DNA of 64,000 nt, taken from the NCBI GenBank assembly GCA_016708465.1, contig JADJFT010000006.1, positions 248,001 to 312,000 on the forward strand, in the 5' to 3' direction. Made by a program: the position numbers and the translations under genes. Below, one piece after another: positions 27,664 to 36,570 of this stretch. Origin of the DNA: Rhodanobacteraceae bacterium. Lineage in GTDB: Bacteria; Pseudomonadota; Gammaproteobacteria; Xanthomonadales; Ahniellaceae. The notes below the pieces were generated by a model that did not search any database, had not been told where the DNA came from, and saw only the letters and a list, made by a program, of their open reading frames with translations. Each line of letters opens with the position of its first letter. The first letter of the stretch is position 1.

Positions 27664-28947
27664 ATGGGATCGTCCGAATCGTTGGAAGCGTGGTTGTCGC
27701 GGCTGATCGCTGTGCCACCCGAACGCATCGAACTCGGTCTGGCGCGCGTCGAGGCGGTCTATCAGCGGCTGGGAAACGTGCGCCCGGCGCCGATCGTGCT
27801 GACGGTCGCTGGCACCAATGGCAAGGGATCAACCGTCGCTTTCCTGGTCGCAATGTTGCGAGCGGCCGGCTATCGCGTCGGCAGCTACACCTCGCCACAT
27901 TTGTTTCGATTCAATGAACGCATCGTCATCGATGGTGTCGAGGCCAGCGACAGCGAGATCATCGACGCCTTTCGCGCCATCGATAGCGCGCGTGGCGATA
28001 TCGCGCTGACCTTCTTCGAATTCGCGACGCTGGCCGCGATACGCTTGTTTGCTGCCGCTGCGCTCGATGTCGCAGTCTTCGAAGTTGGGCTCGGTGGGCG
28101 TCTCGATGCGGTGAATCTGCTTGCTGCCGATGCCGCCATCGTTACCACCATCGATCTCGACCACCAGCAGTACCTCGGCGACACCCGCGACGCGATCGCG
28201 GTCGAGAAGGCCGGCATCTTCCGCGCCGGGTGTCCGGCGGTGATCGCTGAAACCGATCCACCGGCAACGTTGCTGGCCGAGGTCGAGCGCATCGGCGCAC
28301 ATCCACTCCGGCTCGGTTTCGAATACCGCATCGATATCGACGAGAGCGGCTGGCACTGGATTGGTTTTGGCACCAATTTGCGCCTGCCGCATCCGGGCCT
28401 GCGCGCGCCGGTACAGCATTACAACGCTGCGGCGGCAATTGCGGCATTGATGTCGCTGCGTGACCGCCTGCATGTGCCGTTCCGCGCCATCCGCACGGGC
28501 CTGACTGAAGCCAGCGTGCGCGGTCGCTTGGAAGTGATCTCTGGGGTGGTCGAAACGGTCATCGACGTTGGCCACAACCCGCAGGCGGCGACCGTTCTGG
28601 CAGATTGGTTGCGGCGCAATCCGCGGCGCACGCGCGCGGTGTTTTCGGCGCTGGCTGACAAGGACATCACCGGCATCATCGAACCGCTGCTGCCGCGCGT
28701 GACACATTGGCATCTTGCCGGACTTGATGGCGTCACGCCGCGTGGCCTCGATGCCGCCGGTCTGCGCGAGCGCATTGGCGGTCTCATCGACGATGACAGT
28801 TGCACGCTGCACGCCGACCCGTCGGCGGCGCTCGCCGCAGCGCAAGCGCTCGCCTCGCCGGGCGAGCGGGTGCTGGCGTTTGGGTCATTTTTTCTGGTCG
28901 CGGCGCTCGGCCCGGCGCTGAACCAATTCGCCGCGCCCGCAAACTGA
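27664..28947 (+). CDS. folC: Folylpolyglutamate synthase / dihydrofolate synthase
   Basis: FolC couples glutamate to dihydropteroate and extends folate polyglutamate tails, using ATP. The 427-residue protein has the Mur-ligase-like P-loop LTVAGTNGKGSTVAFLVAML, SYTSPHLFRFNERIVIDG and FEVGLGGRLDAVN. It also has TTIDLDHQQYLGDTRDAIAV with the conserved EKAGIFR that follows, and VIDVGHNPQAA. The C-terminal Mur ligase domain ends VLAFGSFFLVAALG. About 99 bases separate it from accD, so it may have its own leader, but accD-folC is the conserved order. Confidence 0.95.
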   Translation: MGSSESLEAWLSRLIAVPPERIELGLARVEAVYQRLGNVRPAPIVLTVAGTNGKGSTVAFLVAMLRAAGYRVGSYTSPHLFRFNERIVIDGVEASDSEIIDAFRAIDSARGDIALTFFEFATLAAIRLFAAAALDVAVFEVGLGGRLDAVNLLAADAAIVTTIDLDHQQYLGDTRDAIAVEKAGIFRAGCPAVIAETDPPATLLAEVERIGAHPLRLGFEYRIDIDESGWHWIGFGTNLRLPHPGLRAPVQHYNAAAAIAALMSLRDRLHVPFRAIRTGLTEASVRGRLEVISGVVETVIDVGHNPQAATVLADWLRRNPRRTRAVFSALADKDITGIIEPLLPRVTHWHLAGLDGVTPRGLDAAGLRERIGGLIDDDSCTLHADPSAALAAAQALASPGERVLAFGSFFLVAALGPALNQFAAPAN

Positions 28948-28973
28948 CGTCGTACCCGACCGGCATCGCCCCG

Positions 28974-28979
28974 TATAAT
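28974..28979 (+). promoter_or_regulatory. Possible -10 box (TATAAT) upstream of dedD
   Basis: A perfect TATAAT lies 24 bases before the dedD start and is followed by CCGCGCCC. No good -35 box is visible 16-18 bases upstream, so activity is uncertain. It could give dedD-cvpA-purF transcription independent of folC. Confidence 0.35.
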
Positions 28980-29002
28980 CCGCGCCCTTCCAGCCGATTG
29001 GG

Positions 29003-29950
29003 ATGGCCATGGATCCGACCTTACAAAAGCGGCTGATCGGTGCTTCGGTGCTGATCGTGCTCGCCATCATCTTCGTACCGATGCTGCTCGATGGTTCTGA
29101 ACCGACCGGTTCGGAGACCCTGCCGCTGATCATTCCAGATCCGCCCGAGCGTGATTTTGAAACCCGCGTGATTCCGCTCGACACGACCGATCCGGCGCCA
29201 TCCAGCGTCGCTGAGGCCATCGGGGTAGCGCCGGCTGTGGATGCCGCGCCGACCAGCAACGCCGACGCGCTTACGACGGTCGACACGCAAGCGCCGACAC
29301 GGATCGATGCGGTATCCGGTGACGCGGTCAGTTCGGTCGCCACCGATACGAAAGCGCCGGAGCGAGCGCCGATCGTGTCCGATCCGGTTGTGGCAAAGCC
29401 GGCGACCACGCCGTCACCGACAGCGGTGAGCGGTCGTTTCCTGGTCAGCCTCGGTAGCTATTCGAATACCGCCAACGCCAACGCGCTCGCGACCCAGTTG
29501 CGCGCAGCCGGATATGCGGTGCTGACGGACACGCTTGCCGTGAATGGTCAGAACGCGACGCGCCTGCGCATCGGCCCCTATGCCACGCGTGGTCAGGCGG
29601 AAGCAGCGCGCTTAGCCGTCAAACAGTTGCGCGCCGACTTGCCGGCCGCAATCAGTGAAGTGGACGATACCCCGGCCACGGACGCGCCGGTGACAGCACG
29701 CAGTGCCGCCAGCGCACAGGTCTGGGCGGTGCAAGTCGGCGCCTTCAAGGTCGAGACCGAAGCCAACAGCAAGCGTGACCAACTGCGGCAGGCCGGGTTT
29801 GCCGCCTTCGTCGAGAAGATCAACGCCGACGCCGGAACGCTCTGGCGCGTGCGCATCGGTCCCGAGAACAAGCGCAGCGACGCTGATACGGTCAAGGCTG
29901 GCGTCAAGCGCCGTTTCGGTATCGACGGCATCGTGGTGCCTTACCCGTGA
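29003..29950 (+). CDS. dedD: DedD-like inner-membrane protein with two SPOR domains
   Basis: SPOR proteins bind denuded glycan at the division septum. Residues 1-30 hold MDPTLQKRLIGASVLIVLAI, a cytoplasmic tip and one membrane helix. An Ala/Pro/Asp-rich periplasmic linker follows, then two SPOR repeats: FLVSLGSYSNTANANALATQ with TRLRIGPYATRGQAEAARL, and WAVQVGAFKVETEANSKRDQ with WRVRIGPENKRSDADTVK. E. coli DedD has one SPOR; two copies are a variation. ATG 29003 and 29009 are both possible starts. The stop overlaps the cvpA GTG. Position between folC and cvpA is standard for dedD. Confidence 0.88.
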   Translation: MAMDPTLQKRLIGASVLIVLAIIFVPMLLDGSEPTGSETLPLIIPDPPERDFETRVIPLDTTDPAPSSVAEAIGVAPAVDAAPTSNADALTTVDTQAPTRIDAVSGDAVSSVATDTKAPERAPIVSDPVVAKPATTPSPTAVSGRFLVSLGSYSNTANANALATQLRAAGYAVLTDTLAVNGQNATRLRIGPYATRGQAEAARLAVKQLRADLPAAISEVDDTPATDAPVTARSAASAQVWAVQVGAFKVETEANSKRDQLRQAGFAAFVEKINADAGTLWRVRIGPENKRSDADTVKAGVKRRFGIDGIVVPYP

Positions 29951-30486
29951 CCATCGCCGACTGGCTGATCGTGCTGACGGTTGTGACGTCAGTCGTCATC
30001 GGTCTGTTCCGAGGTTTCGTCGTCGAAGTGATGGCGCTGGTGGTGTGGGCGCTGGCGTTATTGGCGGCCGCACTGCTTGCGCCGAAGTTGACCGATGCTT
30101 TGTCTGGTTCGGTCGAGTCGCCGTCGGCGCGCATCTTTCTCGCTTATGCGCTGATTTTCGTCGGCACCTTGCTGATCGGCGCGATCATCACTTGGCTGTT
30201 GCGCAAGTTGGTTCGGAGCACCGGCCTGTCCGGTACCGATCGTCTGCTCGGTGGCGTGTTCGGAATCGCCCGCGGCGCGGTGCTGGTCGTGCTGGTCGTG
30301 TTGATGCTCGGGCTGACACCGTTCCCGCGTGACGCCTGGTGGCGTGAATCGCGGTTGTTGCCACAAGTCATCGTGATGGCGGAACGCGCGCGTGCGTGGT
30401 TGCCGGAACGCATCGCCGCGCAGATCCGACTCGACGGCACGGAAGCGCCGACACTTTGGCCTTCCATCGAATTGACTCCTACCTGA
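29947..30486 (+). CDS. cvpA: CvpA family inner-membrane protein
   Basis: The protein has 179 residues with four predicted membrane helices (WLIVLTVVTSVVIGLF, MALVVWALALLAAALLA, ILAYALIFVGTLL-type and GAVLVVLVVLMLGL). The family hallmark RGFVVEV lies after the first helix and GGVFGIARG before the last. CvpA was named for colicin V production and supports envelope stress tolerance. Start is GTG 29947, coupled to dedD by a four-base overlap. purF follows nine bases later, as in E. coli. Confidence 0.93.
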   Translation: MTIADWLIVLTVVTSVVIGLFRGFVVEVMALVVWALALLAAALLAPKLTDALSGSVESPSARIFLAYALIFVGTLLIGAIITWLLRKLVRSTGLSGTDRLLGGVFGIARGAVLVVLVVLMLGLTPFPRDAWWRESRLLPQVIVMAERARAWLPERIAAQIRLDGTEAPTLWPSIELTPT

Positions 30487-30494
30487 GGTTTTCC

Positions 30495-31967
30495 ATGTGC
30501 GGCATTCTCGGCATCGTCGGACGCAGTGACGTCGGCGCAGCGTTGTACGACGGCCTCACTGTGCTTCAGCATCGCGGTCAGGACGCCGCTGGCATCGCCA
30601 CCATGGCGGGTGCACGCCTGTATCGCCACAAGGGCACCGGGCTGGCCAAAGACGTGTTCGATAGTGAGAGCGTGGCGCGCTTGCGTGGTCATATCGGCAT
30701 CGCCCACTGTCGTTATCCAACCGCCGGCAGTGAAGGTGCTGACGAAGCACAGCCGTTCTACGTGAACTCGCCGTTCGGCATCGCGCTCGCGCACAACGGC
30801 AACCTGATCAACACCGATGCCTTGCGCCGCGACCTCTACGCGCAGGATCGACGTCACATCAATACCGGCTCCGATTCCGAAGTGCTGCTCAACATCTTCG
30901 CGCACGAACTGGCCGCCGGGGATGCCGTGCGGCCGCAAGTCGACGACGTGTTCGCCGCGATCGCGCGCGTGCATGAGCGCTGTGCCGGCGGCTACGCGGT
31001 AGTGTCGCTGCTGCTTGGACTGGGCGTGGTCGCATTCCGCGATGTGCATGGTATTCGCCCGCTGGTGCTCGGCAAGCGCGACACGCCGGACGGCTCGGAA
31101 TGGGCGATCGCATCGGAGTCGGTGGCCTTGGACTTGCTCGGCTTCAAGCGTGAACGTGACGTGCGCCCGGGTGAATGCATCATCATTACCGAGGCTGGCG
31201 AGCTGCACACACGCGCGTGCGCTGCGCCGAAACAACACGCGCCCTGCATCTTCGAATACGTCTACTTCGCGCGCCCAGACTCGATGATCGAGGATGTGTC
31301 GGTATACAAGGCGCGGTTGCGCATGGGTGAACGCTTGGCGGCAAAGATCCAGCGCTTGCGCGCCGATCACGATATTGAGGCGGTGATTCCAATTCCCGAT
31401 ACGTCGCGCACTGCGGCCTTGGCATTGGCGCAAGTGCTGGACGTGAAATATCGCGAGGGCTTCGTCAAGAACCGCTATGTCGGACGTACCTTCATCATGC
31501 CGGGGCAGGGCGAACGGGTAAAATCGGTGCGACGCAAGCTCAATGCGATCGAACTGGAGTTCCGCAACAAGGTGGTGTTGCTGGTCGACGATTCGATCGT
31601 GCGCGGCACGACCTCGAAGCAGATCATCCAGATGGCGCGTGAGGCCGGTGCCCGCAAAGTCTATTTCGCCAGCGCCGCGCCGCCGGTGCGCTACCCGAAT
31701 GTCTACGGCATCGACATGCCGGCAGCGGATGAGTTGGTCGCGCACGGCCGTAGCGAGTCGGAGATCGAACAGTATCTCGGCTGCGACTGGCTGATCTATC
31801 AAGACCTCGGCGATCTGGTTGCATCGGTGGCCGACGGTAACGACGCGCTGCAGCACTTCGATACCTCGTGTTTTTCCGGTGAATACGTGACCGGCGTGCC
31901 GGACGGCTATCTCGCGTCGATCGCGGCACAGCGCGCCGATACCGCGAAGGCGCAGCGGCGCGGATAG
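30495..31967 (+). CDS. purF: Amidophosphoribosyltransferase
   Basis: PurF makes phosphoribosylamine from PRPP and glutamine, the first step of purine synthesis. ATG 30495 is preceded by GAGG; the N-terminal Cys (after Met removal) in MCGILGIVG is the glutaminase nucleophile. The class-II glutaminase domain shows QHRGQDAAGI, HNGNLINTD and NTGSDSEVLLNI. The phosphoribosyltransferase domain has the PRPP loop VVLLVDDSIVRGTTSKQI and RYPNVYGIDMP. The length of 490 residues is normal. The frame is intact. Confidence 0.96.
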   Translation: MCGILGIVGRSDVGAALYDGLTVLQHRGQDAAGIATMAGARLYRHKGTGLAKDVFDSESVARLRGHIGIAHCRYPTAGSEGADEAQPFYVNSPFGIALAHNGNLINTDALRRDLYAQDRRHINTGSDSEVLLNIFAHELAAGDAVRPQVDDVFAAIARVHERCAGGYAVVSLLLGLGVVAFRDVHGIRPLVLGKRDTPDGSEWAIASESVALDLLGFKRERDVRPGECIIITEAGELHTRACAAPKQHAPCIFEYVYFARPDSMIEDVSVYKARLRMGERLAAKIQRLRADHDIEAVIPIPDTSRTAALALAQVLDVKYREGFVKNRYVGRTFIMPGQGERVKSVRRKLNAIELEFRNKVVLLVDDSIVRGTTSKQIIQMAREAGARKVYFASAAPPVRYPNVYGIDMPAADELVAHGRSESEIEQYLGCDWLIYQDLGDLVASVADGNDALQHFDTSCFSGEYVTGVPDGYLASIAAQRADTAKAQRRG

Positions 31968-31973
31968 CTTGTC

Positions 31974-32792
31974 GTGCCAGTCTCGCTGAACTTATTCACC
32001 GCAGCCTACGATGCACTGATGCTGTCGGACCCGGCGACCAAGATCGCGCAGGTGCGAGCATTGCACGTGGCCTTTCAGGCGGGTCATGCGGTGCCGGCGC
32101 CGGTCGAAGCGCCGGTCGCGATCGACTCGCCCGGTCGGCCAGTCCGGCCACTGCTGGTCGCGCCACGTGAACTCGCACACCGCGGGTTGGGCACCGCCGA
32201 AGGGCGTGCGGCACTGATTCACGCGGTGGCGCACATTGAATTCAATGCGATCAATCTGGCGCTGGATGCGGTCTACCGTTTCCGTGACCTGCCGCATGAC
32301 TACTATGCCGATTGGTTACAGGTGGCGGTCGACGAGGCTCGCCATTTCGAGTTGTTGCAGGCACGGCTGGCCGACCTCGGTCACGGCTATGGCGATTTCC
32401 CAGCCCATAACGGGCTCTGGGAGGCAGCGCAGCGCACAGCCCACGACTGCGTGACGCGCATGGCCCTGGTGCCACGGGTGCTGGAGGCGCGCGGTTTGGA
32501 CGTAACGCCGGGGATGATCGGTCGGCTGCGCGATGTCGGTGATCACGCCACGATCGCGGTGCTGGAGTTGATTCTGGCCGAGGAGGTGGCGCATGTCGCG
32601 GCGGGAACGCGCTGGTTCCGCCACGGCTGCGAGCGCGCCGGGCTGGACCCGGAACTGACCTTTCTCGATCTTCTGCGTCGTTATGAGGCCGCGATTCGGC
32701 CCCCCTTCAACCGCGAGGCGCGGGCGTTGGCCGGCTTTTCCGAAGCCGAGCAGGCCGGTGTTGAGGCGCTGGTGCCGTCGCGAGACCGCTGA
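31974..32792 (+). CDS. DUF455 ferritin-like protein
   Basis: The 272-residue protein belongs to the DUF455 family, a four-helix ferritin-like group related in fold to the tRNA hydroxylase MiaE. Probable di-iron ligands are visible: AHIEFNAINLALDA, VDEARHFELLQARL and LAEEVAHVAAGTRWF, giving the E-x2-H and EAxH patterns. The biochemical role is unknown. Start GTG 31974 lies six bases after the purF stop, so it is probably part of the same transcript. The following 208 bases are non-coding. Confidence 0.85.
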   Translation: MPVSLNLFTAAYDALMLSDPATKIAQVRALHVAFQAGHAVPAPVEAPVAIDSPGRPVRPLLVAPRELAHRGLGTAEGRAALIHAVAHIEFNAINLALDAVYRFRDLPHDYYADWLQVAVDEARHFELLQARLADLGHGYGDFPAHNGLWEAAQRTAHDCVTRMALVPRVLEARGLDVTPGMIGRLRDVGDHATIAVLELILAEEVAHVAAGTRWFRHGCERAGLDPELTFLDLLRRYEAAIRPPFNREARALAGFSEAEQAGVEALVPSRDR

Positions 32793-33000
32793 TGTCCGGT
32801 TTTGTTCCCGGGCTGCGTTACTAGTCCTCGAAGGTCATTCAGCGCCCCGAGCAGGGTCCGCCGACTTGGCCGAAGGTCCACGTCGCGGCAAATACTTCAA
32901 TTTGTGAAGAATTGCTGTTATTTTGCACGGCGTTTGGGGTTCAGTTCGCGCTCAGGCAGTAGCCGCGTGTGCGTTTTCATCGGGAATCAGGAGGAAATCC

Positions 33001-33969
33001 ATGATCCGCAAGTCTCAGTTGTTCCTCGCAGTCGCCGCGCTCGTCGGCATGAACGCCGCCATGGCGGCTTGCAACACGACCCAATGGGGTCAGGGCTCGC
33101 CTCCGGGTGGAGCTGCAGTTGGTGCGCCAATTGCCGATGGCCCAGTGAACTCAGATGCCAATCCGGCGATCACCAGTCGTTATTCCGGCAAGTGCGCACT
33201 GCGCGCAAATGCAACTGGCAACTACGTGCAGGATGGATTGCCGCTTGCCGAAGGATCTTACATTTCACGCTTCTACGTGTTGCCCAACAACACTGGCGAA
33301 TCGGTGGTGTTTCAGGCAATGGCGGATGTCGCCACGGATTATCCGATCTTCAAGATCGCCTTTGACCAAGGTTCGAACTCGTTCAAGTTTTACGGTGGCA
33401 ATGGTTCTGGCGGCTTCGGTTCGCCTGTTTCAATCACAACGGTAAACGGCGTAGCCATTGCGGCAAATCGCTGGTACATGGTGGAAACCACTTACACCCG
33501 TGGATCAGGGACCAGCGCTGGAACCCTGAGCGCAACAGTGATCGGTAATCGCGGCAATGGCTCGCTAACCGGAACCACGCCCTCGACGGCAAATCTGGCT
33601 GCGGGCTCGATGGTTCTGGCAAATGCTGCCGACGGTGTAGATTATGTGCAACTCGGTTGGGTTTCCGGTGGTGCCGGAACCAGCGTGGTCGTCGATGGTT
33701 TCGAATCGCGACGCAGCACGGCAATCGGCTCGTTGAAGCGTGGCGATGCCAACAACAGTGGTACTTGTACATCGGGTGATGCTACGCAGGCATTACAAGA
33801 AGTGAATGCGATCACCGGTAACAATGAAACTGGTTTGAAGCTCGGTCAAACCGATTGCAATGAGAACGGCTCCGTTACTTCCGGCGATTCTACTTGCATC
33901 CTCAATATGGTTAATGCCGATACGGCGTCCGGTGGCACCCGCGTTTGCGGTATGCCTATCACTCCCTGA
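33001..33969 (+). CDS. Exported LamG-like protein with dockerin-like C-terminal repeats
   Basis: A strong site (AGGAGGAAATCC) precedes ATG 33001. The signal peptide ends near AAMAAC (residues 1-23). Residues about 50-245 look like a concanavalin/LamG jelly roll: SYISRFYVLPNNTGESVVFQ, GVAIAANRWYMVETTYTRG, VDGFESRR. The tail (about 250-322) has two dockerin-type calcium loops, GDANNSGTCTSGDATQALQE and TDCNENGSVTSGDSTCILN. Each has Asp at loop positions 1 and 12 and Asn at 3, plus Cys pairs that probably make disulfides. Such tails normally dock onto cohesin domains, and cohesin-like proteins follow directly. Upstream, CTTCA-ATTTG-TGAAG (32895-32909) is a short palindrome. The frame is intact; the physiological partner is inferred. 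Confidence 0.7.
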   Translation: MIRKSQLFLAVAALVGMNAAMAACNTTQWGQGSPPGGAAVGAPIADGPVNSDANPAITSRYSGKCALRANATGNYVQDGLPLAEGSYISRFYVLPNNTGESVVFQAMADVATDYPIFKIAFDQGSNSFKFYGGNGSGGFGSPVSITTVNGVAIAANRWYMVETTYTRGSGTSAGTLSATVIGNRGNGSLTGTTPSTANLAAGSMVLANAADGVDYVQLGWVSGGAGTSVVVDGFESRRSTAIGSLKRGDANNSGTCTSGDATQALQEVNAITGNNETGLKLGQTDCNENGSVTSGDSTCILNMVNADTASGGTRVCGMPITP

Positions 33970-34008
33970 TGCTTGCCAAAGCACCCCAATCTGTCTGAGG
34001 AACTTCAT

Positions 34009-34458
34009 ATGAACACTAAGCAGATTTTCGTTACTGCACTCTTACTCGCTGCTGGTAGTGCTAGTGCCAAAGAGCTTAATGCTCCGATGGCGCTTGAAGC
34101 ATCGTCGCGCGGCGGCAGCAAGCTCCTATCGCTAGATTTCGAAAGCGATGGTAATGCTGCTTCGTTTAGTTTCCGAGTTGTTTTCCCGGAAGGCGCGAAA
34201 AGCATCGATACGTCGCGTTGCCTGTCGGAACTTCCGAAAGGATTCGTTGGTGTTTGCAAGGTCTATGACGGCAAGGTTGTCGCCGTAACCGTTATGAATA
34301 CTGAAGGTGGCGCTTTCCCAGCTGGACTCAATAGCATTGGAAAGCTCGCCTACTCTTCGAATAGCAAAAACGCCGCTGTCATCGATACCTTTGAAGCGTC
34401 CAATAGGGACGGGAATCTGGCTTCGATGGGCGTGGCAAAAGTAGAGAAGTTGGACTAA
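34009..34458 (+). CDS. Small exported cohesin-like protein
   Basis: A clear signal peptide (MNTKQIFVTALLLAAGSASA) is followed by about 129 residues. GAGG lies before ATG 34009. The pattern LLSLDFESDGNAASFSFRVV, SRCLSELPKGFVGVCKVYDG, VVAVTVMNTEGGAFPAGLNS and IGKLAYSS resembles the beta-sandwich of cohesin-like domains: alternating strands, a P.G..S/G..I..L motif near the end, and a Cys pair. It lacks any anchor. Recognition is by pattern only. It lies between the dockerin-like gene and a longer cohesin-like gene, all on one strand with gaps under 40 bases, so an operon is likely. Confidence 0.6.
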   Translation: MNTKQIFVTALLLAAGSASAKELNAPMALEASSRGGSKLLSLDFESDGNAASFSFRVVFPEGAKSIDTSRCLSELPKGFVGVCKVYDGKVVAVTVMNTEGGAFPAGLNSIGKLAYSSNSKNAAVIDTFEASNRDGNLASMGVAKVEKLD

Positions 34459-34480
34459 GCAATTATTTCGGAGTGACGAG

Positions 34481-36449
34481 ATGCTAAACAATAAGATTAG
34501 TGCTGCAATTGGCGGCGCCCTGTTGATGCTCGCATCCACATCGGCTTTTGCCGATGTGACTGTGACGCTCAGCCCGGTAAATCCCACAATTTCACCAGTA
34601 GGTGCGAACAGTGCCGTTATCACCCTCGTTTTTAATGCTGATGGAGTCGCTTCTTCTCATCAGGGTGCGGTATCATTTGACGACGCGCAGTTTGATGTAA
34701 CTAGCCTCATTACAGTTGGTGCCGGCGCGGTTTGTTCGGTGCCAGTTGACGAAAAATGGTGCGGGCGTTGTGACCATTACGTATTCGCAAGCAGCCGCTG
34801 CCGCAATCCCAGCGGGCGCGGTGAATGTTTGCACGTTTGTGTTGGACCACGTTGGTGTGGCAACCGGCAATACGCCATACACATTCTCCAGCCTGCTCGC
34901 AGAAGAGCCCGTTAATGGGGACCCCGTTACGAACACCGGTGCGCCTGGAAACGTTACGGTATCTGCAGGCCCACCAACTGCACCGACGATCGGTTATTCA
35001 CCGACGACGTTGAACTTTCCGGCGGGTACGGCAATTGGTCAGAATCAGGACCTCAACGTCACCCTGACTGCCACCGGTGGTGTCAACGGCGGCGCAACCT
35101 CGGTGTCCTGCTCGACCGCCAGCCCAGGATTCAGCATCCCCACCGCTGCTTCGGTCTGTACGGATACGACTTGCGCCACCAACCCGCTGGTCTTCCGCTG
35201 CACATCTTCCAATGCGACACAGTCGGGCACGGCCACCTGCGCCGCTACGCCGACCAACCCAGCGGGCGCGGCGGTGAACCAGGTAATCACGCTGAACTGC
35301 CCGGCAGCAAACGTTGCTCCGGCACTCGCGTACGCGCCAGCTCCGGGTCCGATCACGATGCCGACCGTTGGCCAAGGCCAGACGGCCAACAGTTCGATCG
35401 CGGTGACGCCATCTTTGGGTAGCGGTACGAGCACGTCGACGGTCAGTGCTTGCGCGTTTTCGGCCATCGTTGGTGCGACCTTTACTGCGCCGGCCGGCAC
35501 GCTGACGTTTACTGGTTCGGGCACGTCCGCGCAGAACTTGAACTTCTCCTGCGTTGCGCCGACCAATGGTTCGCCAGACGGCACGGCCACCTTGACCTGC
35601 TCGGAAACCATTGGTGCGGGCCCGATAACGCCGCGTGCCTGGGCGGTTACCTGCCCGGATGGCCTGCCGGTTGCTGCGCCGAACGTGACCTACACGCCTG
35701 CCGCTGGCCCCATCACCTTCCCGGCCGGTGCGTCGGTGGGTGCGTCGGTTCCAGGTTCGACGACGATCGCGGTGGATATCTCGGGCGGTGCGGATAACGG
35801 CACTGGCGCAGCAGAACAGACCACGGTCTCGTGTTCGGCCACGGCTGGATTCACGGTCTCCGGTTCGCCAATCGGCCCGGTCCTCGTGGGCGACGTGACC
35901 AATCCGAACGGCACGGTGTCGGTGAGCTGCGCCGCAGCCGCTTCGGCTCAGGCCGGAACGCTGACTTGCAATGCCGCTCAGTCGGTCGACGGTGTGGTCA
36001 CCACCACCCCGACCACGTTCGCACTGAACTGCGCTGCAGCAGAGGTCAATATTTCCTCGGCTCCGCCGGCTGGTCCAATCTCGATCGCTGGCGCACCGTT
36101 GACCAACATCGCTGGTTCGATCGTGCTGAGCAACTCCGGTTCGGACAGCACCTTGGGTTGCATAGCAAGTGGCGCAGTCACGCTGGGTGCAGTGCCGGGT
36201 ACGGTTCCGTCTGCGGGTTCGGCAACGGTGCCGTATACCTGCCTGACCGGCGCATCGGGCACGTCCACGAATGGCCAGATCGTCTGCACCACGCAGGATC
36301 TGGGTGCCGAAGGCACGTTGACCTACAACATCACCTGCGCCGCCGTTTCGGATGTGCCGGTTCCGGCGATCAACAACTTCGGCAAGTTGCTGATGGTTGT
36401 GCTGGTTATCGGCCTCGGCCTGGTTGGTCTTGGCGCACGTCGCCAGTGA
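34481..36449 (+). CDS. Exported cohesin-like/Ig-repeat surface protein with IPTL-CTERM-like anchor (one frameshift)
   Basis: From ATG 34481: signal peptide (AAIGGALLMLASTSAFA), then a cohesin-like domain (VTVTLSPVNPTISPVGANSA, GAVSFDDAQFDVTSLITVGA). Near 34745 the frame slips; GAGVVTITYSQAAAAAIPAG and VNVCTFVLDHVGVATGN finish that domain. From about 34970 there are four Ig-like repeats of about 90-100 residues, each opening like APNVTYTPAAGPITFPAGAS and closing with a Cys-containing strand such as AGTLTCNAAQ or ATLTCSET. The end VPVPAINNFGKLLMVVLVIG plus a basic tail is an IPTL-CTERM-like sorting signal, so the protein is probably processed at the cell surface. Low Lys and high Thr/Ser/Gly content fit a secreted adhesin or scaffold. 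Confidence 0.65.
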
Positions 36450-36481
36450 TCTGACCGGCTGAAAAGCTGAAGCAAACAGAA

Positions 36482-36508
36482 GGCCGCTCCGCAAGGGGCG
36501 GCCTTTTT
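36482..36508 (+). terminator. Strong intrinsic terminator after the surface-protein cluster
   Basis: GGCCGCTCC (36482-36490) pairs with GGGGCGGCC (36495-36503), with one T-G wobble, around a GCAA tetraloop, followed directly by TTTTT. It lies 32 bases after the stop of the repeat protein and faces the end of the convergent amidohydrolase gene. Confidence 0.9.
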
Positions 36509-36570
36509 GTTTCAGGCTTTTGCACATGCGACGGCGCGTCGTCGCTCCGGCCGCTGATACTCAGATCAGT

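Noticed and set aside
34998..36527. Long open frames opposite the repeat protein
   Set aside because: Low-complexity Arg/Gly/Ala shadows caused by the repeat gene's composition; no start signal or domain.
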